From NCBI RefSeq assembly GCF_000478275.1, contig NZ_ASJB01000064.1, positions 124,001 through 188,000 of the forward strand: 64,000 nt of DNA. The letters are read 5' to 3'. The stretch comes from Amycolatopsis orientalis DSM 40040 = KCTC 9412. Its GTDB lineage: Bacteria > Actinomycetota > Actinomycetes > Mycobacteriales > Pseudonocardiaceae. Position numbers and translations under genes: made by a program. Positions within the stretch are counted from its first letter, which is position 1. Each line of letters starts with the position of its first letter. Below are positions 7,541 to 16,208 of the stretch, piece by piece. Below the pieces are notes generated by a model that saw only the letters and a list, made by a program, of their open reading frames with translations, was not told the DNA's origin and made no database searches.

Positions 7541-10500
7541 TCGTTTCCCTGCTCCAGCACCACGAGATCGGCCCCCATGGCCACGGCGAGGCATCCGTTC
7601 CGGACGAAGTGCCGTACCGCGTTCACCGGGCCGGGGAAGTCGAATACGGCCAGCTCCGTGCCGGTACTCATGTCCCACAGTCGCACCGTGTCATCGCTTC
7701 CCAGAGTGACGACCGCCGTCCTGCCCTTGATCACCGAGCACCCCACCTGGCGTATCCGCCCGACGTGGCCGCGCATCGTGGCGCGGTGCTCGTCGTGGGT
7801 CAGATCCCAGATCCGGACGGTGCTGTCGGGGCAGGCGAGCACGAGGACCGGATCGCCGCCTGCCGGGGCATGAACGGCCAGTGCGTGCGCCGGCGGAGCG
7901 GCCAGCTTCTTCCGGGCCGGATTTGTCAGGTCCCAGAGGGTGGTGCTGTTGTCGCGCCGGTTGTTGACGACGGCCACCGGGACTCCGCCGATCGTGGTGG
8001 TGGCGATGGCGCCCCCGCCGGACGAATCCGTCAAGGTGGCGAGCGGATCGCCGGTGGCCAGACTCCACATCCGCACCGGACCGAAATGCCCGCCGGCCAG
8101 CAGTACGGGTTCGCCCCTGACGGTCGACGTCGCGACGGTGCGCACCGCCCCCTCGTGCCCGCCGAGAGTCCAGATGTGTTCACCTGTGGCGAGATCCCAT
8201 ACCCGGATCGTGCGGTCACTGCCGGCGGTGATCGCCTTGGGCTTGCCGGACACCTCGGCACAGGTGACGAGGTGTACGAGCCCGGAGTGGCCGTACAGGG
8301 TGTAACGCGCTTCGCCGGTGTCGAGATCCCACACTCCGACCGTGCCGTCCGACGCTCCGGTGACGGCCAGGGAGCGGCCGTGGAGGACGGTGGTGGCCAC
8401 GTCGTTGAGGGCCACATCCTGGCCGTCCAGGACCACCCGTGTCTCGCCGGTCGCCACGTCCCACACCCGGGCGGTGCGATCTTCGCTGACACTGACCAGC
8501 ACGGCACGCCCCGAAAGGACGGCTCCGCTGATGGCCGTGATTTCGGCCGTGTGGCCGGGCGCGGGGAAACCCACGGTCGCTGCCGAGGTGAAGTCCCAGC
8601 TGCGAAGGGTCCCATCACCGCTCGCGGTCACCGCGAAGGGACGCCCGTCCACGTCCACACAGCCGACCGCGCTGACCCAGCTTCGGTGTCCGGGGAGAGT
8701 CGTGCGCACTTCGCCGCTCGAGAGGTCGCGAACACGGACCGTTCCCCGGTCGTCGCCGAGAACGGCGACCGGAAGACCGGCCGCGGTGGTGCAGGTGACG
8801 GCGTTGATCCAGCCTTCCCCGAGACCCATCTCCCGGCGGACGGCGCCGGTGCGGAGCTCCCAGACCTTGGTCGAGTCGCCGACCGTCACCACCACCGGCT
8901 CGCCGTCGAGTTCCGCGAGATCGACGTCCACCACCCGCCGGTGGGGACCGATGAGCCGCAGTGTGCCGTCGGTGAGATCCCAGACCTGGATCATGTCGTC
9001 GCCGCCGATAGCCGCGGCGGTCGGACGATCACCGATCGTCCGGCACGCCACCGCTGTGATCCGCCCTCGGCGTGCGTTCAGCACGCTGTGCTCAAGGGTG
9101 ACGAGGTCCCGGACGAGCAGAGTGCCGTCTTCGCCGCCGGTGACCGCGATGGGATGGCCGCGAAGAGTCCCGCAGGCCACGGCGTGCACCGGGCCGGGGT
9201 CGCCGGGTGATTCGGTGTGGGTGCCGGTGACGAGGTCCCACAGCCACAATGTCCCCGCACCGTCGACGACGACGGCCAGCGGCCTGCCGTCAACCATGGC
9301 GCAAGCGACAGGGTCCGCCAAGTCCGCTTCGAGGGTGGCGGCGGGGAGGCCGGTCGTCAGATCCCAGGCGCGTACCGTGCGATCCGCTCCGGTGGTGACG
9401 GCCATGGCGTGGCCGGACGTCGTCGTACACGCCATCGACACGATGCTTCCGCCGCCCGAGATGTCCGTGCTCAAGGCGAGGCTGTTCTGCCGCCCGGTCG
9501 CCCAGCGCGTGACCCACTTCAGGTTCCGCGAGAGGGTGTGCTGCAGGCCCGTGGCGTCCAGGCGCGCGGCGTCCATGGCGAGAATCTGCCGCCGACGCTG
9601 AGGGGACAGACGACGATGAGTGGCCGCGGACGCGCGATAGATCGCCCCACCGAGTTGGGCCGGTACGTCGTGCAAGGCGGACAGGAGGATGTCGGGATCG
9701 GCGTGCACGAGGAAGTCCGCGTCGGCGAGCAAGCGGTCTAGCACGGTGCCCGCGGCGGCGTGGGTGGCCAGATGACGGCGGAGATACGGAGGTGCGAGCG
9801 TCCAGTCGCGGTGTCCGGACCGGTCGGCGGGAACCAGGTCGAGGAGCGCGAAGGTGATCGTCCGGTGAGAGTCCGCGTCCGGGAACGAACGGCGGAGATA
9901 GTCGGCCACCGTCTCGTGGAACAGCCGGTAGACCGGACCGTCCGCCGAGGGGTGTTCCACGAGGTATTCACTCGCCGTTTCCAGCAGCCAGAACACGTCT
10001 TCGGCGGTGCATTCCTTGCCGGAAAGCGCGGTGGCCAGTGCGGGCCACACGATCGACCGGGGCAGGCCCGAACCTCGCGCGTACGCGAGCGGCCGCAGCA
10101 GGCGTTCCACCTTCATCCGCTGGTCGCCGTACCGGGAGAAATAGGTGGAGTAGGCCTGGTTGATGTCGTTCGGCAGCCGATCCTTCCAGCCGGGTTCCGC
10201 GGTGCCGACGGTGAGCTGGCCCTTGACGACGGCACTCGCCGTCACCTGGGCGTACAGGAACATGTGACGGGCTTTCTCGGCGATCACTTCGCCGAGCGCC
10301 GCGGCTTCCTCCGGGCGGCCACGATAGGGGGAGAGACTGTTCGGGTCGTGGGCGTCGAGGAGGACGTCCGAGGCATAACGGGCGATGTCGGAGGTGGCGA
10401 GATGGCCGGGCTCGTCCAGATCGATCACCGCTGTCCCGGGGCCGAGTTCGGGAAGGAGCGGGCGGCGCGAGCCGATCACGAGCCGCAGACCGGGAAGCGT

Positions 10501-11688
10501 CGTGAACGGCCGCAGCAGCCGGGCGAACCGCGCGGCTTCCGCGGATTCGTCCAAGCCGTCGATGATCAGCAGCAACGGGGTTTCGCGCCGGCTCAGCACG
10601 AGCTGGAGTTCGCTGTCCGTCGCTTGTGGACGCCCGAGCACGGCGGACAGTTCGGCGAAGACGTCGTCCGCGTGCGCGTGCAGTGCCAGAACGTCCATGG
10701 CGAGGCGGGGTTCCGGCTGCTGCCGGAGGTGGTGGCGAGCCGGGTGGCTCGGGTCGGTGAGCAGGAGCAGCCTGCCCAGGAGGGCGGTCTTGCCCGAACC
10801 GGGGTCGCCGACGACGACCCGTGCGCGACGGTCGTGTGTGCCGGAGCGCAGCCAGGAGAGAAGCTCGTCGAGTGCCGTCGTGCGTGCGGTGAAATGGTCT
10901 CCGGGGTCGGTCACGTCGCGTACACCGCGGCCTGATGTGCCGAAGCGTGCGTTGTCGAGCCGGTGCAACTCGGCGATGCGGGCGTGATCGAGGGCTTCAC
11001 CGCCGTTCGCGGCGTGGAAGAACGGGCTGGTGCCCGGATTGTCGACGGTGGAATACGTGGCGTGCTGCCGTCGGCCGTGTGCGGAAAAGTAGGCGTTGAT
11101 CCGCTGGACGATTTCTTCGACACCGGGAGTACGGCCGAGCGACATCAAGGCCTGTTCGAGCGCGTCGACGAACACGTTGTCTTCGGCTGTTTCCTTGCTG
11201 CGCGCCGCTGTCAGTGTCCAGCGGCCCACTGGCTTCGGCTGTGTGCTCGCCAGATCCGCCGCCATGGCGGCGACCTCGCCGCCACCGGCTCCCGCGTAGC
11301 AGGTGTCGAGCACGACGAGCAGATGTCTGAAGGCGTGGCCGACCAGCGATCTCGCCAGCTCCTCACTGGGCAGGGCCGTCGTCCACCGCCCTGGCTCGTA
11401 GTCGGCGCAGAGCAGGTGGTGCCGCTCGGAGTTCTTCTCGGCGTGGCCTGCGAAATAGACCACTACGATGTCTTCGGCATCCAGCCGTGCTTCGTGAGCC
11501 CAGGTTTCGATCCGGTGGGGGATCTCCCGGCCGGGGACGGACGCCAGATCGGGAAGGACCTCTCGGTACCCGAGGTCGGCGAACAGCCGGCGGACGCGGT
11601 CGGCGTCGCCAGGAGCGCCCGGCAGGTTCGTTATCCCGCTGTCCCGGTAGACGCCGACGCCGAGCGCGATCAAGAAGCGACGGCTCAT
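7537..11688 (-). CDS. Caspase-like peptidase, STAND/NACHT-type NTPase and WD40 fusion protein
   Basis: A 1383-aa three-part protein. Residues 1-250 form a caspase-family (peptidase C14) domain with the catalytic pair His82 (VVVYFAGHAE) and Cys130 (LLVVLDTCYAG). Next is a P-loop NTPase with Walker A GDPGSGKT near residue 294 and Walker B LLLIIDGLDES near 372, followed by helical regions typical of STAND proteins. From about residue 735 to the end there are 14 WD40 repeats recognisable by RVWDL/RAWDL-type ends, enough for two seven-bladed propellers. The start is ATG 11688, inside the overlap with the hydrolase stop (ATGA 11685-11688). The architecture suggests ligand sensing by WD40, NTP-driven assembly and proteolytic output, as proposed for bacterial conflict systems; the target is unknown. 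Confidence 0.92.
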   Translation of the reverse strand: MSRRFLIALGVGVYRDSGITNLPGAPGDADRVRRLFADLGYREVLPDLASVPGREIPHRIETWAHEARLDAEDIVVVYFAGHAEKNSERHHLLCADYEPGRWTTALPSEELARSLVGHAFRHLLVVLDTCYAGAGGGEVAAMAADLASTQPKPVGRWTLTAARSKETAEDNVFVDALEQALMSLGRTPGVEEIVQRINAYFSAHGRRQHATYSTVDNPGTSPFFHAANGGEALDHARIAELHRLDNARFGTSGRGVRDVTDPGDHFTARTTALDELLSWLRSGTHDRRARVVVGDPGSGKTALLGRLLLLTDPSHPARHHLRQQPEPRLAMDVLALHAHADDVFAELSAVLGRPQATDSELQLVLSRRETPLLLIIDGLDESAEAARFARLLRPFTTLPGLRLVIGSRRPLLPELGPGTAVIDLDEPGHLATSDIARYASDVLLDAHDPNSLSPYRGRPEEAAALGEVIAEKARHMFLYAQVTASAVVKGQLTVGTAEPGWKDRLPNDINQAYSTYFSRYGDQRMKVERLLRPLAYARGSGLPRSIVWPALATALSGKECTAEDVFWLLETASEYLVEHPSADGPVYRLFHETVADYLRRSFPDADSHRTITFALLDLVPADRSGHRDWTLAPPYLRRHLATHAAAGTVLDRLLADADFLVHADPDILLSALHDVPAQLGGAIYRASAATHRRLSPQRRRQILAMDAARLDATGLQHTLSRNLKWVTRWATGRQNSLALSTDISGGGSIVSMACTTTSGHAMAVTTGADRTVRAWDLTTGLPAATLEADLADPVACAMVDGRPLAVVVDGAGTLWLWDLVTGTHTESPGDPGPVHAVACGTLRGHPIAVTGGEDGTLLVRDLVTLEHSVLNARRGRITAVACRTIGDRPTAAAIGGDDMIQVWDLTDGTLRLIGPHRRVVDVDLAELDGEPVVVTVGDSTKVWELRTGAVRREMGLGEGWINAVTCTTAAGLPVAVLGDDRGTVRVRDLSSGEVRTTLPGHRSWVSAVGCVDVDGRPFAVTASGDGTLRSWDFTSAATVGFPAPGHTAEITAISGAVLSGRAVLVSVSEDRTARVWDVATGETRVVLDGQDVALNDVATTVLHGRSLAVTGASDGTVGVWDLDTGEARYTLYGHSGLVHLVTCAEVSGKPKAITAGSDRTIRVWDLATGEHIWTLGGHEGAVRTVATSTVRGEPVLLAGGHFGPVRMWSLATGDPLATLTDSSGGGAIATTTIGGVPVAVVNNRRDNSTTLWDLTNPARKKLAAPPAHALAVHAPAGGDPVLVLACPDSTVRIWDLTHDEHRATMRGHVGRIRQVGCSVIKGRTAVVTLGSDDTVRLWDMSTGTELAVFDFPGPVNAVRHFVRNGCLAVAMGADLVVLEQGNE

Positions 11689-12563
11689 GATTGATCGCCG
11701 TTCACGACGCCACGGGCGATCGCGCGTCCGGTCGTGGGCGCGGTCAAATACCGGAGCAGGTCGTGCATGCGGACGCCGTTGGTGATCGTTTCGTCTCGCA
11801 CGTTCGGGAAGCGGCCCGCCAGACCGCTCGGCAGCGCGACGACATCCCCTCGGTCGGCGACGTTCGTCCAGCGACGCACGGTGCCCGGCCACTGGCCGAC
11901 CTGTCCGATCGGTGCCGGGTCGAGTCGGTCGAACACCACCGAGCGCAGGCCGAGAGGAGAGCCGAGCGTCACCAGATCGGTGACCGGGAGGCTCCGATCG
12001 GCGCACAGCGTTTCGTAGGCCACGACCGAACCGAGGGAGTGCGCGACCAGCACCCGGGTGTCCGGACCGATAGCGGCGGCGACCCGGGCGCGCACGGCTT
12101 CGCGCAGCGGCCGTTCGGTCAGGTATCGGCGGACTTGCTTGAGAGCGAAGATCAGCAACCGGTCGGACACCGAGGCGAAGAACCGTGACCCGCTGAGGGC
12201 GTCCAACCTCGCCCGGACCGCGCGGGACGACAGCGCGCGGGAGACCGCGAACCCGACGGCGCCACGGCTTCCCGCCGGGTCCGCGACGTCGGGGTCGACC
12301 GCGACCGCCCCTGCCCACCAGGAGTCGAGCAAGTCGGCTTCCAGCCCCTCGACGTCATGCTCGTCCCAGGGCGGCAGGTGCCACGACCGGACGCCGGGTG
12401 GGAAGAACAGGTCGCCATAGAACGCGCAGGTCACATCGACGCCCAGAGCCGCCTCGCCGGCCAGCCGGATGCCGTCCCGTAGCGCGGGAGCGACCTCACG
12501 GCACATCAGCTCCGGTCCGCGGAACTCCTGACCGACCCCGTGAACGACGACCACCTGCGCCAC
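11685..12563 (-). CDS. Alpha/beta-hydrolase (esterase/lipase-like) upstream of caspase-like gene
   Basis: A 292-aa cytoplasmic alpha/beta hydrolase. It opens with VVVVHGVGQ (oxyanion-hole HG motif) and has the nucleophile elbow VLVAHSLGS with Ser176; an Asp in WTNVADRGD and a late His in GVRMHDLLRYL complete a plausible triad. The class resembles PGAP1-like esterases and lipases; the substrate is unknown. The chosen start is GTG 12563, 6 nt after a GGAGG ribosome site (12570-12574); reading frames upstream lack support. It is the first gene of the operon and overlaps the caspase-like gene by 4 bp. It could be a second effector (for instance a lipid-attacking enzyme) or a partner or substrate of the protease; both are inference. 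Confidence 0.85.
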   Translation of the reverse strand: MAQVVVVHGVGQEFRGPELMCREVAPALRDGIRLAGEAALGVDVTCAFYGDLFFPPGVRSWHLPPWDEHDVEGLEADLLDSWWAGAVAVDPDVADPAGSRGAVGFAVSRALSSRAVRARLDALSGSRFFASVSDRLLIFALKQVRRYLTERPLREAVRARVAAAIGPDTRVLVAHSLGSVVAYETLCADRSLPVTDLVTLGSPLGLRSVVFDRLDPAPIGQVGQWPGTVRRWTNVADRGDVVALPSGLAGRFPNVRDETITNGVRMHDLLRYLTAPTTGRAIARGVVNGDQS

Positions 12564-12681
12564 CAGCCGCCTCCGGAAGGTCGATTGTGACCAGCGAAGC
12601 GAATAATACTGTGGCGGTACGGGACGCCTGCCTCGAAAACAGTCCCAAAGAAGGCCATCCCCCGGAAACGTCGGCGCGGGC

Positions 12682-14031
12682 TCAGCGTAAATCGACCTCG
12701 ATCCGGTGCTCCGTGAGCATGTCCAGGAGGTCATCGAGAGTGATCGCGGGCCGTAGCCGACGCCGGTCGTAGCCGGCGACCAGGTGCTCGCGGGCGACGG
12801 CCGAGTCATGCCACGCCAGGTGAAACGGCGGTCGCGCACCGAAATTTCCACGGAGGCAGTCTTCAAGGGCGTCGAGGTTCCAGCCGAAGTAGCCGCCCGG
12901 GCCGTTGATCGCCTCGCCGATCGCGCAGTAGAACCCTTCGATGTCGGTCACGAACCGGCCGTCGAGATCGTAAGTGGTGCCGGGTTGCCCGTCGGGTGCG
13001 CTGAACCTGTGACCGAGCGCCACCCCGGCCCACTGGTGCCGCAGCTCCCGGTCATAGCCTGCCCACAGGTTCCGCCGGGACGGCCGCCCGGTACGCCAAT
13101 GCTCCAGAATTTCGAGGATTCCCGTCGGCAACGGCTCCCGCGTACCCAGATCGACGGTCACGTCCAGCAGCCCCTCGCCGAGCCGCGACGGACCGGCGGC
13201 GTCGACCGTTCCGGACACCGCGGCGCCGATCACCCGGCCGGTGGAACCATCGGCGGCGACCGCGTGGACCTCGCCGCTGATCAGGCGACGGCGCAGGTTC
13301 GCCCTGCCCGACTGTCCCGACACGTCAAGCGCGGCCAGTAACGCCGGCTCCGGCCGGCAACCGAGGAGCCTGACTTGCAGCACCGGTGTCGTGGCCTGTT
13401 CGCGGAACACTCCAGTGACGTCCTCACAGGTTCCACAAGACACCTCGTCCCCGCCCAGGAGAGCGAACTCGTCGACATCGCCGGGTCGTACCACCGCATC
13501 CGTGCGGTCCATGAGCCAGACGAACCCGGTGAGATCGATGTCGACCGTTCCCGGCGTCGTGGTGCTCGGCCGCCGCGCGTGGACGACGAGATCGCACAGA
13601 TCCTCGCCCCACCGGTACGGTGGCGCGCCAGGCGCTGTCAGCGACATGTTGCCGAGCCAGGCCCGGTCGGTACCGAGTGCCTCGGCGGGAAGCCGGTCGA
13701 GGAGGTGGGCGAGTGCGCCGGCCGGGGTGCAACCGACGAGCGTGAACCGTTCCCGCGGACGGGGTGGCAGGTCGGCGAACAAACCTTCGATGTCCGCGCA
13801 CAGCGCCAGCGGGGCGTCGTCAGAGGAATCATCGAAGCCGATGTTGCCCGAGAGCAGCCAGCGTGGGCCGACCTGATGTTCCCAGGTCCATCGCCGCTGT
13901 TCCTGCTGGAGACCGCCATCGGGGTTGATCACCCTCGCGACATTACCTGCGGGGAGAGCAGCGACGAGCCCGATGGGCGTGTTGGAAGGATTCGCTGCAC
14001 ATCGCGGCATGACTGGATGTTCGTGCGTCAC
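12682..14031 (-). CDS. Uncharacterised protein with C-terminal barstar-family domain
   Basis: Up to 449 aa. The last 90 residues match the barstar (barnase inhibitor) family: YDLDGRFVTDIEGFYCAIGE, then GPGGYFGWNLDALEDCL and the closing strand HRIEVDLR. Barstar-fold proteins bind and block RNases. The first 340 residues are cytoplasmic, contain a CGTCED motif and several Cys, and match no family I know. The start is uncertain: GTG 14031, ATG 14010, or a later GTG (VINPDGG). It lies 118 nt upstream of the hydrolase-caspase operon on the same strand, and 11 nt downstream of the oxidoreductase stop. Carrying an antitoxin-like fold next to a possible immune operon is suggestive but no partner RNase was seen. 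Confidence 0.75.
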   Translation of the reverse strand: MTHEHPVMPRCAANPSNTPIGLVAALPAGNVARVINPDGGLQQEQRRWTWEHQVGPRWLLSGNIGFDDSSDDAPLALCADIEGLFADLPPRPRERFTLVGCTPAGALAHLLDRLPAEALGTDRAWLGNMSLTAPGAPPYRWGEDLCDLVVHARRPSTTTPGTVDIDLTGFVWLMDRTDAVVRPGDVDEFALLGGDEVSCGTCEDVTGVFREQATTPVLQVRLLGCRPEPALLAALDVSGQSGRANLRRRLISGEVHAVAADGSTGRVIGAAVSGTVDAAGPSRLGEGLLDVTVDLGTREPLPTGILEILEHWRTGRPSRRNLWAGYDRELRHQWAGVALGHRFSAPDGQPGTTYDLDGRFVTDIEGFYCAIGEAINGPGGYFGWNLDALEDCLRGNFGARPPFHLAWHDSAVAREHLVAGYDRRRLRPAITLDDLLDMLTEHRIEVDLR

Positions 14032-14042
14032 ACCGGCCCGGC

Positions 14043-15326
14043 TCAGCCGAGCACCGTGCCCGAGTTCGCGGTGTTTCGGTTGCGCTTACGGGAGAACGCA
14101 CCCAGGTCGATCTCCAGGCCGGTGCGCGGGGCACGGAACCGGACGGGGGTCGCGTCGTGGTCGGCGCCGTTCTCCACCTGGTCGATCAGCTCCGTCATCA
14201 GCTGCCCCACGACCGGCGCGTTCTTGAACTGGTTTCCGCTCGTTCCGATCGCGAGGTAGAAGCCCTCGAGATCGGTGCGGTCGTAGATCGGAGTCCAATC
14301 GTCGGCGACGTCGTAGACGCCCACCACGCCGCGCGCCCGGTTGGGCACCGCCAGGTCGGGCAGTCGCCGCGCGGCCCGCGTCACCTGAGCCTCGAAGACC
14401 GCGGCCGTCGGGTGGATGTCGACGGCGTCCGGGTCGTCGGTCCACTGCATCGGATCACACTCCGGTTCCGTTCCGCCGACGAGCAGGCCCGCTCCTGCTT
14501 CACCGCGGAAATAGGTGCCCAGATCCATGTCCGCCACCACGGGCCCTCCGTAGCCCTCCGGGACGGGAACGTGCGCTACTTCCTGCCTCATCGGTCGCAC
14601 ACCGACCGTGAAATCGGAACCCACGCCGGCCAGCCGATTCACCGCGCCCGACCACGGACCGGCCGCGTTGACCACGACGGCACAGGGAATCCGGGTGCCG
14701 TCCGACAGCCGCACCGACGTCACGCGCCCGCCGGCCTTCTCCACCGCTGTCACCGTGCTGCGAAAGCGAAACTCCGCCCCGGACGCCGAGGCAGCGGCGG
14801 CGAGGTTCACGGCGGCGAGGCTCGGGTCTGAGACGTAACCGGCGTCCGGGGTGTACACACCACCGAGCGAGTGTTTCGCATCTTCCCAGAATTCCTCGTC
14901 GTCGAGCCGCTTCGGCGGCCAATAGCGACCGGCGTCGATACCTGGGACGCGCTCGGCCAAGGTCGCGCTGTCCCATTCCTCGTAGGGAACACCGATCTCG
15001 TCGAACAACGGAAGCCACGACGTACGCGGAGCCGCCTCGACGTCCAGCATGACCAGCCCACTCTTGCGGAACATCGCGAGGTCGCCGACATCGTGCCCGA
15101 GGTGGCCGGCCCAGTCGAGCCAGCCGAAATGCGCCTCCCACGCCGTCGCCACCCCGGCGGTGGTGGAGAAGTTGAACCGGACGATCGCACTCGATGCCGA
15201 GGTCGACCCCTGTCCGGCTCCTGGGGCCCGATCGAGCACGATCACCTGGTGCCCCACCCGCGCGAGCTCAAGGGCGATCGACGAACCGATCACCCCTGCC
15301 CCGATCACGACCACATCGGCACTCAT
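14043..15326 (-). CDS. FAD-dependent oxidoreductase (DAO/sarcosine-oxidase type)
   Basis: A 427-aa flavoenzyme of the D-amino-acid oxidase fold family. The N-terminal dinucleotide site is VVVIGAGVIGSSIALELARVG, followed by VLDRAPGAGQGSTSASSA; the C-terminal FAD contact is GFYLAIGTSGNQFKNAP. Members oxidise amines such as sarcosine, glycine or N-methyl amino acids; the substrate here is unknown. It is the third gene of the minus-strand set amidohydrolase, esterase, oxidase, 27 nt after the esterase stop, so a short catabolic pathway releasing an amino-acid-like product is a reasonable inference. Confidence 0.88.
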   Translation of the reverse strand: MSADVVVIGAGVIGSSIALELARVGHQVIVLDRAPGAGQGSTSASSAIVRFNFSTTAGVATAWEAHFGWLDWAGHLGHDVGDLAMFRKSGLVMLDVEAAPRTSWLPLFDEIGVPYEEWDSATLAERVPGIDAGRYWPPKRLDDEEFWEDAKHSLGGVYTPDAGYVSDPSLAAVNLAAAASASGAEFRFRSTVTAVEKAGGRVTSVRLSDGTRIPCAVVVNAAGPWSGAVNRLAGVGSDFTVGVRPMRQEVAHVPVPEGYGGPVVADMDLGTYFRGEAGAGLLVGGTEPECDPMQWTDDPDAVDIHPTAAVFEAQVTRAARRLPDLAVPNRARGVVGVYDVADDWTPIYDRTDLEGFYLAIGTSGNQFKNAPVVGQLMTELIDQVENGADHDATPVRFRAPRTGLEIDLGAFSRKRNRNTANSGTVLG

Positions 15327-15353
15327 CCGTCGCCCTCTCTCTTGAAGCAGCGT

Positions 15354-16208
15354 CTACAGGGCACGGCAGGTCCTGAGGTAGCTGAGGAACGATGCCTGCA
15401 GGCCGGTGACGTGCGTTTCGCGCAGGACCGCGCTGGTGATGGCTCCGCCGAGTGAGCCGAGGCGGTGCAGGACGGTGGCTGTGTTCTTCGTGAGGTTTTG
15501 GTAGATGGCCAGGTCTCCGAGCAACTCTTGCTCGTTGAGGGTCACGTGAAGCTTGGCAGCGGGCTGGTTGTCTCCCAGCTCTTGGAGCTGGGTGAAGATC
15601 TGGCTGTCTTCGCTGGCGACGCCGGGGCTGCCTGCTCCGATGCTTTCGAAGAGGGTGTTGCCGGTGAGCCAGGTGTAGAGGCTGAACAGGCCGCCGTAGG
15701 AGTAGCCGAAAAGGCCGTGACCGCTCGTGGCCGTGCCGTAGTCGCGTTCGATCCGCGGGTGCAGTTCCGCGGTGAGGAAGTTCAGGAACGTGTCGGCGTG
15801 GGTGTCGCGCAGCTCGTCGAGGTAGGCGTCGGATTCCTCACGTGTCCTCGCTCCCGCCTGGACTCCCATCTCCACGGCGTCGATGAGTTCCTTGGCGATG
15901 GGCTCGCCGGGTGGCACGAGGTCTCGGTTGCGTAGCCGATCCCAGTGCTGTGCCTCTTCGCCCGCGTAGCCGACGCTGACCTGGATGTAGGGCTGGATCC
16001 GCTGCATCGGGTCCGCCTGGGTGATGATGAGGGGAGCCGTCTGGCCGACGGCCCAGTTGCCGTCGAGCACATACACGGCAGGCGTTCGCGTCGTGGCGGG
16101 GTCGTAGCCCGGTGGTGTGGTGACCCAGACGCCGTAGTCGTGCCCTCCGCTGGAGCGCATCTCGAAGTAGTCGGTGTCGGCGAGGCAGCCGTGCCACATG
16201 GTGCTCAT
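15354..16208 (-). CDS. Alpha/beta-hydrolase-fold esterase (esterase D/Fes type)
   Basis: A 284-aa hydrolase of the putative-esterase group that includes enterochelin esterase-like and IroE-like proteins. The nucleophile elbow is GLFGYSYGGLFS with Ser170; the N-terminal half has the core strands AVYVLDGNW and VSVGYAG. No signal peptide is present, so it acts in the cytoplasm. The ATG overlaps the amidohydrolase stop by 4 bp (ATGA 16205-16208), showing coupling. Likely an ester- or amide-bond hydrolase in the same catabolic operon; the substrate cannot be read from sequence. Confidence 0.82.
   Translation of the reverse strand: MSTMWHGCLADTDYFEMRSSGGHDYGVWVTTPPGYDPATTRTPAVYVLDGNWAVGQTAPLIITQADPMQRIQPYIQVSVGYAGEEAQHWDRLRNRDLVPPGEPIAKELIDAVEMGVQAGARTREESDAYLDELRDTHADTFLNFLTAELHPRIERDYGTATSGHGLFGYSYGGLFSLYTWLTGNTLFESIGAGSPGVASEDSQIFTQLQELGDNQPAAKLHVTLNEQELLGDLAIYQNLTKNTATVLHRLGSLGGAITSAVLRETHVTGLQASFLSYLRTCRAL

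Noticed and set aside
11689..12318. N-terminal extension of the caspase-like protein
   Set aside because: The extension is out of frame antisense-like sequence over the hydrolase gene; ATG 11688 sits at the coupled overlap and starts the caspase fold.
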